Origin: Planctomycetota bacterium | GTDB lineage: Bacteria; Planctomycetota; Brocadiia; JAJRTI01 | NCBI GenBank assembly: GCA_024278415.1 | Contig: JAJRTI010000791.1 | Coordinates: 1-14,104, forward strand | Direction of reading: 5' to 3' | Length of the DNA: 14,104 nucleotides | Part shown: one piece after another, positions 1 to 8,210 of the stretch | Position numbering within the stretch: the stretch's first letter is position 1 | Layout: every line of letters begins with the position of its first letter | Notes under the pieces: model-generated | Databases searched by the model: none | The model's input: the letters and a program-made list of their open reading frames with translations, nothing else | What the model was told of the DNA's origin: nothing | Position numbers and translations under genes: made by a program

Positions 1-2
1 AG

Positions 3-143
3 GAGGAGTTGGTGGTGCTGGAGGCGTACTACGACTCCATGTCGATCGTGCCGAGCCTGTCGCCTGGTGCGGAACAGGCCACCGGCATGGCGACGCTGCT
101 CCAGCTTGCGGAGGTGTTCCAGAAGTGCCGGCCCAAGCGGTAG
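3..143 (+). pseudogene. Upstream in-frame fragment of the M28-like/FtsX permease gene, ending at an internal TAG
   Basis: Reading from base 3 in the same frame as the large downstream ORF gives about 46 residues that look like real protein. They include an AYYDSMS stretch and PGAEQATGMA followed by a helix, which is how the core of an M28-type peptidase domain begins. After the TAG at 141-143 the protein resumes at once with VLFLATSGH, the next strand of the same fold. The fragment is therefore the continuation of the downstream gene, whose true start lies before the window. The canonical M28 histidine (HYDS) is Tyr here and the usual PGANDNASG loop is shortened to PGAEQATG, so metal ligands appear lost. 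The TAG could be a nonsense mutation, a sequence error or a recoded codon. That this is the same gene is well supported by fold continuity; the cause of the stop is not known. Confidence 0.7.
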
Positions 144-3100
144 GTGCTCTTCCTCGCCACGTCGGGCCACTGTGAAGCGCTCGCGGGCGTGTCGAACTTC
201 ATGATGGCCCACGGCCGGGACGAGAAGTTCCGCAACCGCGTGCGCACCGCGGAGTTCCGCAAGCGCTTCAAGGAGCCCATCGACTTCAAGCTGTTCATCG
301 GCTTGTACCTGTCGAGCCGCACGGACCGGCTTGGCATTTTCCACGAGGGCCACTTCACCACGCTGGGCCAGCGGCCGGACCTTCAGCCGCGGCGCTACTT
401 CAAGGACTATGGCACCAAGTTCGGCCAGTTCGCCAAGCGCATCGAGGGCCAGACCGCTCTCGACAAGATTGCGGCCGCGCTCAAGGCCAAGGGGCAGGAA
501 TTCACGCCCGAAATCCGCGAGGCCGCGCTGACGATCATCGAGGAGTACGAATCGTTCACCGTGCGCGACGTGCTCAAGCAGAGCGGCCGCAAAGCGCTCA
601 CCGCGAAGGCGCTGCAAACCGCCACCGACGCGATGATCGCCGCCGGGCTCATGGAGCCGTCGGACCAGTACATCATCAACCCCGACCGCTTCCCAGTCGT
701 GGACTACAACCTGCTCTTCGAGACGAAGGCGTTGTCGTTTTGGGACAAGCTGTTGATCCGGGTCGGTTTCCAGCGGCCGGTGCCCCAGGGCCTGCCGCGG
801 CTGGACCCCAAGCTCAAGCCGGCCGTGGCGAAGATCGCCGAAACGAAGAAGGCTTTCGCGGCCAGCGACATCGAGGGCGTAGACGAGGCCCTTCTCCGCG
901 AGGCGATGGCGCAACTCGTGCAGGCTGGCGCGCTTGTCGAACGCTACACGTATAAGGCGAAGAGCTTCCTCGAAAACGGCATCACCCCGGTCGGCGGCGT
1001 CATCTGGCAGAGCTACGTGCCCGGGCTGCTCGCGCTCGATAGCGAGGTGCTCGTGAAGATGGCCCTGCCGGGTATCAGCTTTGTGAGCGTGAACGACAGC
1101 CGGCCGTTCGTGGACACGCCGCTCGATACGCCGAGCCGCATCCACCTGGGCAACCTGACCAAGCAAGCCCAGCGCCTGGCCTGCATGCTCGCGCACGCGC
1201 TGAACGACGACGACGTGTTCCCCGACATCCGCGTGCGCCTGCGCGAGTACGCGAAGGCCGTGCGCGGGCAGATTGTTGAGTTCCGCATCGGCCAAAGCCT
1301 GCTGCCCGATTACCCGGTCGAAGGCGTGCTCGTGGTGCTGCGCGACCCGTCGCAGAAGAACCAATGGGAAAAGACCTACATGGGCGTGCGCGGCGCGACC
1401 CTGGCCATGACCGGGAAGGACGGGTACTTCGAGCATCCGTTTGTGTTCAATCCCAGTGTGACCGTGGAGGCGTACAAGAACAACCCGGAGACAGGGGAGA
1501 TCATGTACGCGGCCGACCGCGGGCCTGAGGGCGACGCCACGTACCCGCTGCTCGTGCCCATGGACTGGCGGCTCAAGGAGACCCGCACGGTCGTGTTCCG
1601 CTGCCGGTCGCTGGACATCTACGACCTCTACGACCCGCGCTATCTCCGCAGCCTCGACACGATCAACGTGCTGGGGCCGCTCGACTTCGCGCCGTTGCGC
1701 TACGGCAACTCCGAGCTGTCCGGCCGCGGAGCCGTGGTCTGCTTCGAGGACCACGACCGGGTCAAAGTCGTCATGGGCTCCGGCGTGTTCGGCATCCAGT
1801 ACCTCCTCACGAACGTGAAGCCCACGCCGGCCACAGGCTACGTGCAGATGTGGGCGGATCAGCCGGCCGCGAAGAAGGTCAAGATCACGGCCGGCCTGCG
1901 CATCGACGGCCCTGAGGCGCCGCCGGACCAGACGGCAGCCGGCGTCTACTTGTCGAAGGGGGCCACGCGCGTGCGCGTGCCGGTGCAGGCGGTCGTGCCG
2001 GGTACGGCGGGCAATGTGAAGGCCCACGCGCTGACGCAGTTCGTGGGCCGGGCGCCGGCGGGCGTCGCGGGGGTCACGAACCCGCGCAAGATCGACAACG
2101 GCGACGACAACCCCACGGGGGTAGGCTTCCCGGCCAACGACCAAGGCGCGCTCTTCTACACCCCCGAGATCGCGGCGCGGAACATGTTCGTGCTCAACGA
2201 TTGGCGCATCCGCGAGCTACAGCGCTACGGCATCACCAACGAGCGTCTGGAGACGCTCCACAGCCAAGCCTCGGCCGCGCTGGACATGGCGCGGGAGGCG
2301 CGGCAGCAGAAGCAGTACGCGGCGTACGTGAAGTACGTGCGCGCGGCCCGGGGCTTCGCGGCCAAGGCGTACCCCGACGTGCGCGGCACCGCGAGCGACA
2401 CGGTCAAGGGCATCATCTTCTACTTCGCGCTGCTGCTGCCGTTCGCGTTCTTCGTCGAGCGGCTCCTCTTCGGCTTCCCGGACATCCGCAAGCAAATCGC
2501 GGCGTCCTCGGCCATCTTCATCCTCATCTTCATCGTGTTGCGCTTCGTGCACCCCGCGTTCAGGCTCAGTTCGTCGCCCTACGTCATCTTCCTCGCGTTC
2601 GTGCTGCTGGCCATGGCGGTGTTCGTTATCACCATTGTGGTGACGAAGTTCAACGAGCAGATCGCGGAGATGCGCCGGCAGGCGGCGAAAGTGCATGAGG
2701 CCGACGTGGGCCGGCTGAGCGCGTCCGCGGCCGCGTTCAACCTCGGCATCTCGAACATGAAGAAGCGCAAGATGCGCACGACGCTCACCACGGTGACGCT
2801 CGTCTTGCTCACCTTCACCGTGTTGTCGTTCACATCCGTGAACACGTACACGCGCTTCAACCGCATCCCCCGGCCCCGGCGAACGGAGTGGTTCCGCATT
2901 ACCGAGCAAGCGCTGGCGAAGCTCAAGGCGGACAAGGTGCCCGGGGCCGTGCTCGCCAAGGTCGGTGCGCTGAAGGGGCAAAAATTTGCCACGGAGGAGG
3001 CGCTGCGGGAGGCGCTGGCAAAGAAGCTGTCCGCGGCCGAACTCGGCGCCCAGTGGGCGCGCATCCGCGAACGCGCGCGCAAGCCGTACTACCGCGGCAT

Positions 3101-4715
3101 GCTCGTGCGCGACCGGAACTGGAACTTCCTCGAGGATATCGCATACGAGTACATCTTCTCCGGCTTCACCCACGAGGCGGAGCAACTCGTCCTCGCCCGC
3201 CGCGCGTGGTACATGTCCAAGACGCGCGACGGCCAGTTGCACATCCGCGTCTCGTCGGCTGATGGCAAGGATACGCAGGCGGTCGCGGCCGTCGGCATGA
3301 CGCCCAACGAGCGGCTCGTCACCGACATCGGCAGCCCAGATTACCTCCTCGCCGGCAAGTGGATCGAGAAGGGCGACAGCCGGGTCGTGATCCTGCCGGA
3401 GGAGATGGCCACCCGCATCGGCATCACGGCCAAAGACGTGGGCAAGGCCCGGGTAACGATTTTCGGCGAGTCGTTCCTCGTGAAGGGCATCTTGAACTCC
3501 CAGGCCCTGGCCAAGATGGTCGACCTCGACGGCGAGGGCCTCTCGCCGGTGGACCTGAGCGCGGAGGAGAAGGACTTCGATCCGAACGAGACCTCGGCGT
3601 CGCTCCGGGGCAACGCGACCGAGATCAAAGAGTTCCAGCACCTCAACCCCAACGGCTGCGTGTTCGTGCCGTACGACGTGGTGATCGAATTGGGCGGCGA
3701 CCTGCGCGGCGTGGCCGTGCGGATCGGCGATTCGGTGGACTTCGACGCGTTCCTGGGGCTCGTGAAGAAGTTCATGAGCCGCGTGGGCATGACCATCTTC
3801 GTGAGCGATGGCGAGAGCGTGACCGCGTACTCGTCCATGGGCCTGTCGTCCTTCTCGGGCTTGGGCAACCTGTTCATCCCGATCCTCATCGCGGCGCTTA
3901 TCGTGCTCAACACGATGATGGGCTCGGTGCACGAGCGCTTCCGCGAGATCGGCGTCTACAGCTCCGTCGGCCTGGCGCCGGTGCACATTGGCGCGCTCTT
4001 CCTGGCCGAATCGTGCGTGTACGCGGTCGTGGGCGCGATCAGCGGCTATCTCATCGGCCAAGTGCTCGGCACGCTGATCGCCACGTTCAACCTGCTGCCG
4101 GGCCTCACGCTCAACTACTCGTCGCTGTCCGCGGTCGCGTCCACGTTCATCGTCATGGCCGTGGTGATCCTGTCCACGCTCTACCCGGCGAAGGTCGCGT
4201 CGAACACCGCGGTGCCAGACGTGACGCGCAAGTGGAAGTTCCCCGACCCGGATGGCGACGACTGGACGTTCGACTTCCCGTTCACCGTCGCGGCCCGTCA
4301 GGTGCAGGGCCTCTACGTGTTCCTGAACAACTACTTCGACGGGTACAAGGAAGAGTCGGTCGGCGCGTTCTACACGGACGCGGTCGACTTTGCGGCGTTC
4401 GAGAGCGAGTTCGGCACGGGCCTAATGATCCGCATGACCGTGTGGCTCGCGCCGTTCGACATGGGCATCAGCCAGCGAGTCGAGTTGCGCGCGCTGCCCA
4501 CGGAGGACGAAGGCATCACACGCATTCAAGTCTTCATCAGCCGCCTCACCGGCGAAGTGTCGTCGTGGACGCGCTTGAACAAAGGCTTCCTGACTGAGAT
4601 CAGCAAACAGTTCCTGATCTGGCGCACGGTGCCGGAGAGCGTGAAAGCGGAATACATCGAGGAAGGCCGAAAGCTTGTTGAGGAGATGGCCGCGCCGGCT
4701 GACGTGTCGGTCTGA
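144..4715 (+). CDS. Giant FtsX-family ABC permease with N-terminal M28-peptidase-like domain (5'-interrupted)
   Basis: The open frame after the TAG encodes 1,523 residues; GTG at 144 is only the first possible start and has no ribosome binding site. Domains, numbered from 144: remainder of an M28-like fold (about 1-345, ending with the PGISFVSVNDSR / VDTPLDT motif), interrupted by two helical, winged-helix-looking inserts (about 120-172 and 228-272); a carboxypeptidase-regulatory-like beta domain (about 375-440); a beta-rich region to about 690; three membrane helices (about 756-836); then a classic FtsX unit with a first helix after MKKRKMRTTLT (about 872-900), an extracytoplasmic domain (about 905-1240) and three C-terminal helices (about 1240-1355) containing GSVHERFREIGVYSSVGLAP. 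About 150 further residues are probably cytoplasmic. Catalytic M28 residues look missing: the EE site reads GHCEALAG. Likely role: membrane subunit of a MacB/LolCDE-like mechanotransmitting ABC system that binds rather than cleaves peptide-like ligands (inference). The ATPase at 10127 is a candidate partner. Confidence 0.85.
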   Translation: MLFLATSGHCEALAGVSNFMMAHGRDEKFRNRVRTAEFRKRFKEPIDFKLFIGLYLSSRTDRLGIFHEGHFTTLGQRPDLQPRRYFKDYGTKFGQFAKRIEGQTALDKIAAALKAKGQEFTPEIREAALTIIEEYESFTVRDVLKQSGRKALTAKALQTATDAMIAAGLMEPSDQYIINPDRFPVVDYNLLFETKALSFWDKLLIRVGFQRPVPQGLPRLDPKLKPAVAKIAETKKAFAASDIEGVDEALLREAMAQLVQAGALVERYTYKAKSFLENGITPVGGVIWQSYVPGLLALDSEVLVKMALPGISFVSVNDSRPFVDTPLDTPSRIHLGNLTKQAQRLACMLAHALNDDDVFPDIRVRLREYAKAVRGQIVEFRIGQSLLPDYPVEGVLVVLRDPSQKNQWEKTYMGVRGATLAMTGKDGYFEHPFVFNPSVTVEAYKNNPETGEIMYAADRGPEGDATYPLLVPMDWRLKETRTVVFRCRSLDIYDLYDPRYLRSLDTINVLGPLDFAPLRYGNSELSGRGAVVCFEDHDRVKVVMGSGVFGIQYLLTNVKPTPATGYVQMWADQPAAKKVKITAGLRIDGPEAPPDQTAAGVYLSKGATRVRVPVQAVVPGTAGNVKAHALTQFVGRAPAGVAGVTNPRKIDNGDDNPTGVGFPANDQGALFYTPEIAARNMFVLNDWRIRELQRYGITNERLETLHSQASAALDMAREARQQKQYAAYVKYVRAARGFAAKAYPDVRGTASDTVKGIIFYFALLLPFAFFVERLLFGFPDIRKQIAASSAIFILIFIVLRFVHPAFRLSSSPYVIFLAFVLLAMAVFVITIVVTKFNEQIAEMRRQAAKVHEADVGRLSASAAAFNLGISNMKKRKMRTTLTTVTLVLLTFTVLSFTSVNTYTRFNRIPRPRRTEWFRITEQALAKLKADKVPGAVLAKVGALKGQKFATEEALREALAKKLSAAELGAQWARIRERARKPYYRGMLVRDRNWNFLEDIAYEYIFSGFTHEAEQLVLARRAWYMSKTRDGQLHIRVSSADGKDTQAVAAVGMTPNERLVTDIGSPDYLLAGKWIEKGDSRVVILPEEMATRIGITAKDVGKARVTIFGESFLVKGILNSQALAKMVDLDGEGLSPVDLSAEEKDFDPNETSASLRGNATEIKEFQHLNPNGCVFVPYDVVIELGGDLRGVAVRIGDSVDFDAFLGLVKKFMSRVGMTIFVSDGESVTAYSSMGLSSFSGLGNLFIPILIAALIVLNTMMGSVHERFREIGVYSSVGLAPVHIGALFLAESCVYAVVGAISGYLIGQVLGTLIATFNLLPGLTLNYSSLSAVASTFIVMAVVILSTLYPAKVASNTAVPDVTRKWKFPDPDGDDWTFDFPFTVAARQVQGLYVFLNNYFDGYKEESVGAFYTDAVDFAAFESEFGTGLMIRMTVWLAPFDMGISQRVELRALPTEDEGITRIQVFISRLTGEVSSWTRLNKGFLTEISKQFLIWRTVPESVKAEYIEEGRKLVEEMAAPADVSV

Positions 4716-4928
4716 ATCCCGAAGGGATTCCGTCCTACAGCCCAGGGTTCGCGAGTGAAACGAGCAACCCTGGGTACGGAGCGAGAGTCGACGGAGAACC
4801 CCAACGGGGTTCCGTCCGTTCGCCGGACGCAACCCCGTTGGGGTTGGTATGGCTTGAGATACGTGGACCCAGGGTTGCGAGCAGCGCTCGCAACCCTGGG
4901 CTAGAAGACGGAATCCCCTTGGGATTCC
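4714..4928. repeat. Inverted pair of about 105-bp hairpin-rich (REP/BIME-like) units
   Basis: Starting on the permease stop codon, the gap holds hairpins in mirror order. Unit 1: GAATCCC-gaa-GGGATTC (4714-4730), CCCAGGGTT/AACCCTGGG (4741-4749 with 4766-4774) and GAACCCC-aac-GGGGTTC (4796-4812). At the centre is CGTCCG-ttcgc-CGGACG (4813-4829). Unit 2, reversed: CAACCCC-gtt-GGGGTTG (4830-4846), a perfect 15-bp stem with a 3-base loop (4868-4900) and GGAATCCC-ctt-GGGATTCC (4910-4928). The linkers also match in inverse orientation: TCCGTCCTACAGCCC at 4729-4743 against the complement of 4899-4913, 12 of 15. The two units are thus diverged copies of one element facing each other. The strong stems could end or stabilise the upstream transcript (inference). 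No transposase gene is present. Confidence 0.85.
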
Positions 4929-4950
4929 AAACCACGGACCTCTGCCATCG

Positions 4951-4983
4951 ATTACTGACCACTGATTACTGATTACTGATTAC
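4951..4983. repeat. Heptamer tandem repeat, unit ATTACTG, 4.7 copies
   Basis: ATTACTG, ACCACTG, ATTACTG, ATTACTG and ATTAC follow each other without spacers and end 8 bases before the ATG of the OPT-family gene, where a ribosome binding site would normally lie. No Shine-Dalgarno sequence is visible. It is one of several 7-bp-period arrays in this window's gaps. Confidence 0.85.
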
Positions 4984-4991
4984 CGCCCTGC

Positions 4992-6977
4992 ATGGTAGAT
5001 CCCGAAACAACAGACCACGACGAACTGCTCGACGCGGACGCTCCCTTCGAGGACGGGTTCAACACGATGACCCTCGTGGGCGCGCTGTTCGTGGGGTTCG
5101 TCATGCTCCCTGGCGCGATCTACATGGGCTTGGTCACGGGCCAGACCCTCGGCGGGGCCGCGCAGTGGGTCACGGTGATCCTCTTCGTGGAGATCGCCAA
5201 GCGCTCGTTCATCCGGCTCAAGAAGCAAGAGATCATCATCCTCTACGGCGTGGCCGGCAGCCTGGTCGCCATGGGCTTGCGCCTGGGAAGCCAAGTCAAC
5301 CTCTTCGGCGGGCCGTTCGGCGGGCTGATCTGGGACCAATACCTCGTGCAGTCGCCCCAGGCCGAGGGCTTCGGCATCGCACACCTCGTGCCCGCGTGGA
5401 AGGTGCCCCCGCGCACCTCCGACGCGCTCCTGTCCCGCAGCTTCATCCACGCGGCGTGGATCATCCCCATCGTGCTGCTCGTGGTGCACAACATCGCGTT
5501 CCGCATCATGGGCCTCGCGGCCGGGTATACGCTCTATCGCGTGACCAACGACATCGAGCGCCTGCCGTACCCCTTGGCGCCGGTCTATGCGTCGGGCGCG
5601 ACCGCGCTGGCGGAGACGTCCTCGAAGAGCGAAACGTGGCGCTGGCGGGTCTTCAGCATCGGCGCCATGATCGGCATCTGTTACGGCGCGATCTATCTCA
5701 TCGTGCCCACCATCACCGGCGCGGTGCTCGCCAAGCCGGTCGAGATCATCCCCATTCCCTTCATCGATCTCACGCGCAAGGCCGGCACGCTCCTGCCGGG
5801 CTCGATCTTCGGCATCTGGACGGACCTGGGGTTCGTGTTCGCCGGCTTCGTGCTGCCGTTCTCGGTGGTGTGCGGCATGTTTGTCGGCGCGGTGCTGATG
5901 GGCTTGGTGCTGAACCCCATCTTCTATCAGCTCGGCATGCTGCCCACGTGGAAGCCGGGCATGACCGTCATCCCCACCACGATCGCGGCGAGCTTGGATG
6001 TATGGATCAGCGTGACCATCGGCATCGCCTGTGTCGTCGGCGTCGTCGGTATCGTCGGCGTCATCAAGGCCTTGGCTACCCGGCGGGCGAATCAACAGGG
6101 CCAGGTGGGGCCCGACGTGTCCGGCCGCGGCGATATTCCCATGGTGCTCGCGCTGGGCATCTGGGCGCTCTTTGCCCTCGGCTACGTCATCCTCTGCCAC
6201 AAACTCGTGCCGTTGTTCCCGCTGTGGCTGCTGATCTTCTTTGGGTTCGTGTGGTCGCCATTCGTATCCTACGTGCGGGCGCGCATGGTCGGCATTACCG
6301 GGAGCCCTCAGGGCGCCACGTTCCCGTATATCCGTGAAGGCCTGTTCATCTTGTCCGGCTACCGTGGGGTGGACATTTGGTTCGCTCCGGTGCCGATCTT
6401 CGACTTTGGGCCTATGGCCCAAGGTTTCAAGCAGCTCGAGCTGACCCGCACGAAGTTCATCAGCACGGTGAAAGCCACCTGTGCGACCGTGGTCATCCTG
6501 CTCGTCTGTAGCTTCATTTTCTGGTCGGTCATCTGGAAGCTCGCGCCGATCCCTTCGAGCACGTATCCGTACGTGCAGAAGATGTGGCCGCTGTTCGCGT
6601 TCAACCAGTGCTTGTGGAACTCGGCCACGCTGGGCGAAGGCAAGAGCTTCCTCATGGACGCGCTCCGCTGGGAGCGTGTGCTGGGCGGCGCCGGCGCGGC
6701 GTTCGCCCTGTTTGGCCTCTGCACGCTGTTCAAGATCCCGGTGGGGTTCTTCTACGGCATGGTCACCGGCCTGGCGTACTGGGTACACCGCGCGATCCCG
6801 ACCATGGCCGGCGGCCTGCTGAGCCGCTATTACTTTGCCCGCAAGTTCAGCGAGAAGCGCTGGAAGCAGTACACCCCCGTGCTGCTCGCCGGCTACTCGT
6901 GCGGCATGGGCCTGATCGCGATGGCGGCCGTGGCCACCGCGCTCATTGCCAAGGCCGTGTCGCAGATTGTGTTCTGA
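4992..6977 (+). CDS. OPT-family (oligopeptide-type) membrane transporter
   Basis: A 661-residue, strongly hydrophobic protein with roughly 14-16 predicted membrane helices, the usual size for bacterial OPT-superfamily carriers. Family-like features include an early gating helix pair with GAIYMGLVTGQTLGG (about 36-50), the LPYPLAPVYASG segment (about 192-203), which resembles the conserved OPT proline motif, and the C-terminal RKFSEKRWKQYTPVLLAGYS stretch before a last glycine-rich helix. OPT proteins are secondary carriers for peptides, metal-peptide chelates or siderophore-like compounds; the substrate cannot be read from the sequence. ATG at 4992 begins a short acidic N-terminus (about 20 residues) before the first helix and is the natural start, though no Shine-Dalgarno is visible. 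It lies between permease and ATPase genes on the same strand, suggesting a shared peptide-like substrate (inference). Family call fairly sure; subfamily not. Confidence 0.8.
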   Translation: MVDPETTDHDELLDADAPFEDGFNTMTLVGALFVGFVMLPGAIYMGLVTGQTLGGAAQWVTVILFVEIAKRSFIRLKKQEIIILYGVAGSLVAMGLRLGSQVNLFGGPFGGLIWDQYLVQSPQAEGFGIAHLVPAWKVPPRTSDALLSRSFIHAAWIIPIVLLVVHNIAFRIMGLAAGYTLYRVTNDIERLPYPLAPVYASGATALAETSSKSETWRWRVFSIGAMIGICYGAIYLIVPTITGAVLAKPVEIIPIPFIDLTRKAGTLLPGSIFGIWTDLGFVFAGFVLPFSVVCGMFVGAVLMGLVLNPIFYQLGMLPTWKPGMTVIPTTIAASLDVWISVTIGIACVVGVVGIVGVIKALATRRANQQGQVGPDVSGRGDIPMVLALGIWALFALGYVILCHKLVPLFPLWLLIFFGFVWSPFVSYVRARMVGITGSPQGATFPYIREGLFILSGYRGVDIWFAPVPIFDFGPMAQGFKQLELTRTKFISTVKATCATVVILLVCSFIFWSVIWKLAPIPSSTYPYVQKMWPLFAFNQCLWNSATLGEGKSFLMDALRWERVLGGAGAAFALFGLCTLFKIPVGFFYGMVTGLAYWVHRAIPTMAGGLLSRYYFARKFSEKRWKQYTPVLLAGYSCGMGLIAMAAVATALIAKAVSQIVF

Positions 6978-7052
6978 AACGTAAAGCGTGAAACGTAAAG
7001 CGCAGACAACGCAGCGGTGCCTCTGCTTACGTTTTACGTTTTACTCGTTACG
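6975..7052. repeat. 14-bp direct repeat plus heptamers forming an imperfect inverted repeat
   Basis: TGAAACGTAAAGCG occurs twice back to back (6975-6988, 6989-7002), the first copy including the OPT gene's TGA stop. After GCAGA (7002-7006) and a short spacer comes TCTGC (7022-7026) and then TTACGTT, TTACGTT, TTACTCG, TTACG (7027-7052). The right array is roughly the complement of the left one, so the transcript could fold into a bulged hairpin. It may serve as an end-of-gene structure, but there is no T-run typical of an intrinsic terminator. Confidence 0.75.
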
Positions 7053-7108
7053 CTGCAGATTCGTTGCCCCTTTGGCTTGTTGCTGACCGACATCCCCCCG
7101 AGCACTCC

Positions 7109-8014
7109 ATGACATCCTCCCCCATCACCTGGTCCCACTTCGGCTGGCAGGGCGTGCAATTCGACGTGCCGGCCGACTGGAACCTCGCGGTCGTGAATGG
7201 CGAGTACGAGTCGGGGTATCTCCGGCTCGACGACGACGACATGGTGCGCCTGGAGCTGAAGTGGGAAGGGCGGCGCAACCGGCTTAGCCTCGACAAAGTC
7301 ATTGAGAACTACCTGAAGCAACTGGAGCAAAAGGCCAAGAAGGCGAAGCTTCCGTTCGACATCAAGCGCGACCAGAGGTTCGTGGCGCTCGAGGGACACG
7401 ACTTCGAGTGCATGACGATCAAGAGCGATGTTGCGTCCTTCACACTCGCGTCGCGCTGCCACAAGTGCGGCCGGGTGATACTGGCTCGCGTGCTTCACAA
7501 GAAGGGCCAGGCCGCCAAGCCGATCGCCAAGCGTATCTTCAGCACACTCCAGGACCATCCCGAGAATGAAGCGCTGGTGTGGCAGTTCTACGATTTCCGC
7601 TTCGCTACGCCGGAAGGCTTCGCGCTCGAACGTTCGTCGCTCAAGACGGGCTGCATCGAGATGTTCGTGTACAACAAACGCGACGAAGTGGAAGTGTGCC
7701 GCGCCGCGTTGGCCCAGGTGCTGCTGAAGGAGCGCAAGCTCAAGGACTGGTTCCGCGAGTTTTACCACAAGCGCATGAAGAATTTCGTGTTCGACGTAGA
7801 GGACGCGGAATATCGCGGCCACAAAGCCCTCGATTGCATTGGCCGCACCTCGGTGCGCAAGAGCCTCTTCTCCGGCCTCCAGCGTCGGCGTTACATGCGC
7901 GTGCGTGTGTGGCGTTGCAGCGAGACCGACAAGATTTACATTTTTCGCCTCACCTCGACGCAGGAAGACGACGAGCGCTTCGAGCGCTTCTGCGGCGAGG
8001 TGGTGTGCCACTGA
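7109..8014 (+). CDS. Unrecognised soluble protein with two tandem copies of one alpha/beta domain
   Basis: The protein has 301 residues from the ATG at 7109, with no signal peptide or membrane segment. I do not recognise a named family. It reads as a duplication: residues about 1-148 and 155-301 each run from an amphipathic strand with VQFDVPADWNL or YDFRFATPEGFAL, through a strand of charged residues, a long Lys/Glu-rich helix, FVALEGHDFECM or EYRGHKALDCIG, a strand containing RCHKCGRVILARV or VWRCSETDKIYIFRL, and a closing helix. This order is reminiscent of PsbP/Mog1-like (DUF1795-type) folds (inference). CHKC in the first copy is a possible metal or disulphide pair. An in-frame TTG at 7064 would add 15 residues, but they are not domain-like. 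Placed between the OPT gene and the PqqD/permease pair, it is probably an accessory of the transport locus. Real gene: sure. Function: unknown. Confidence 0.75.
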   Translation: MTSSPITWSHFGWQGVQFDVPADWNLAVVNGEYESGYLRLDDDDMVRLELKWEGRRNRLSLDKVIENYLKQLEQKAKKAKLPFDIKRDQRFVALEGHDFECMTIKSDVASFTLASRCHKCGRVILARVLHKKGQAAKPIAKRIFSTLQDHPENEALVWQFYDFRFATPEGFALERSSLKTGCIEMFVYNKRDEVEVCRAALAQVLLKERKLKDWFREFYHKRMKNFVFDVEDAEYRGHKALDCIGRTSVRKSLFSGLQRRRYMRVRVWRCSETDKIYIFRLTSTQEDDERFERFCGEVVCH

Positions 8015-8078
8015 GTGCGGCGTTCCGCCAATGCGTGCTCGGATGGACAACGCTCGCCGCGCACGTGTCTCGCCTGGC

Positions 8079-8133
8079 GGGAAGAATGGAAGAATGGAAG
8101 ACCGCCGCGCGAGCGCATTCCACCATTCCTCCC
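8079..8133. repeat. 8-bp-period repeat with inverted partner (imperfect hairpin)
   Basis: GGAAGAAT is repeated 2.75 times at 8080-8101. The arm GGGAAGAATGGAAGAAT (8079-8095) pairs at 14 of 17 positions with 8117-8133 across a 21-base loop. The design, a short-period arm plus its inverse, is like the 6975-7052 element. The rest of the 8015-8210 gap shows no gene or clear regulatory site. Confidence 0.6.
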
Positions 8134-8210
8134 TTACTCACTGACGTGCATGCTACAGGCGGATGAGTCCGCAGAGTTGCACGAACTTAAGGAATGTTGC
8201 GCTAACCCCG

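Noticed and set aside
2217..4061. 614-codon antisense open frame
   Set aside because: Opposite the permease gene, with Arg/His/Asp/Glu-rich low-complexity translation typical of the complement of GC-rich coding DNA; the + strand protein is clearly real.
4868..4900. Intrinsic terminator
   Set aside because: Strong stem but no T-run follows, and it belongs to a repeat pair; termination is possible but not shown.
4735..4962. 75-codon reverse-strand ORF in the gap
   Set aside because: Made entirely of the inverted hairpin repeat; a repeat translation, not a protein gene.
4980..6788. 602-codon antisense open frame
   Set aside because: Shadow of the OPT-family gene with His/Asp/Arg-rich, repeat-like translation and no domain.
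8163..8210. ATG 8163 as start of the PqqD-like gene
   Set aside because: Adds 16 unremarkable residues and lacks a usable Shine-Dalgarno; kept only as an alternative.
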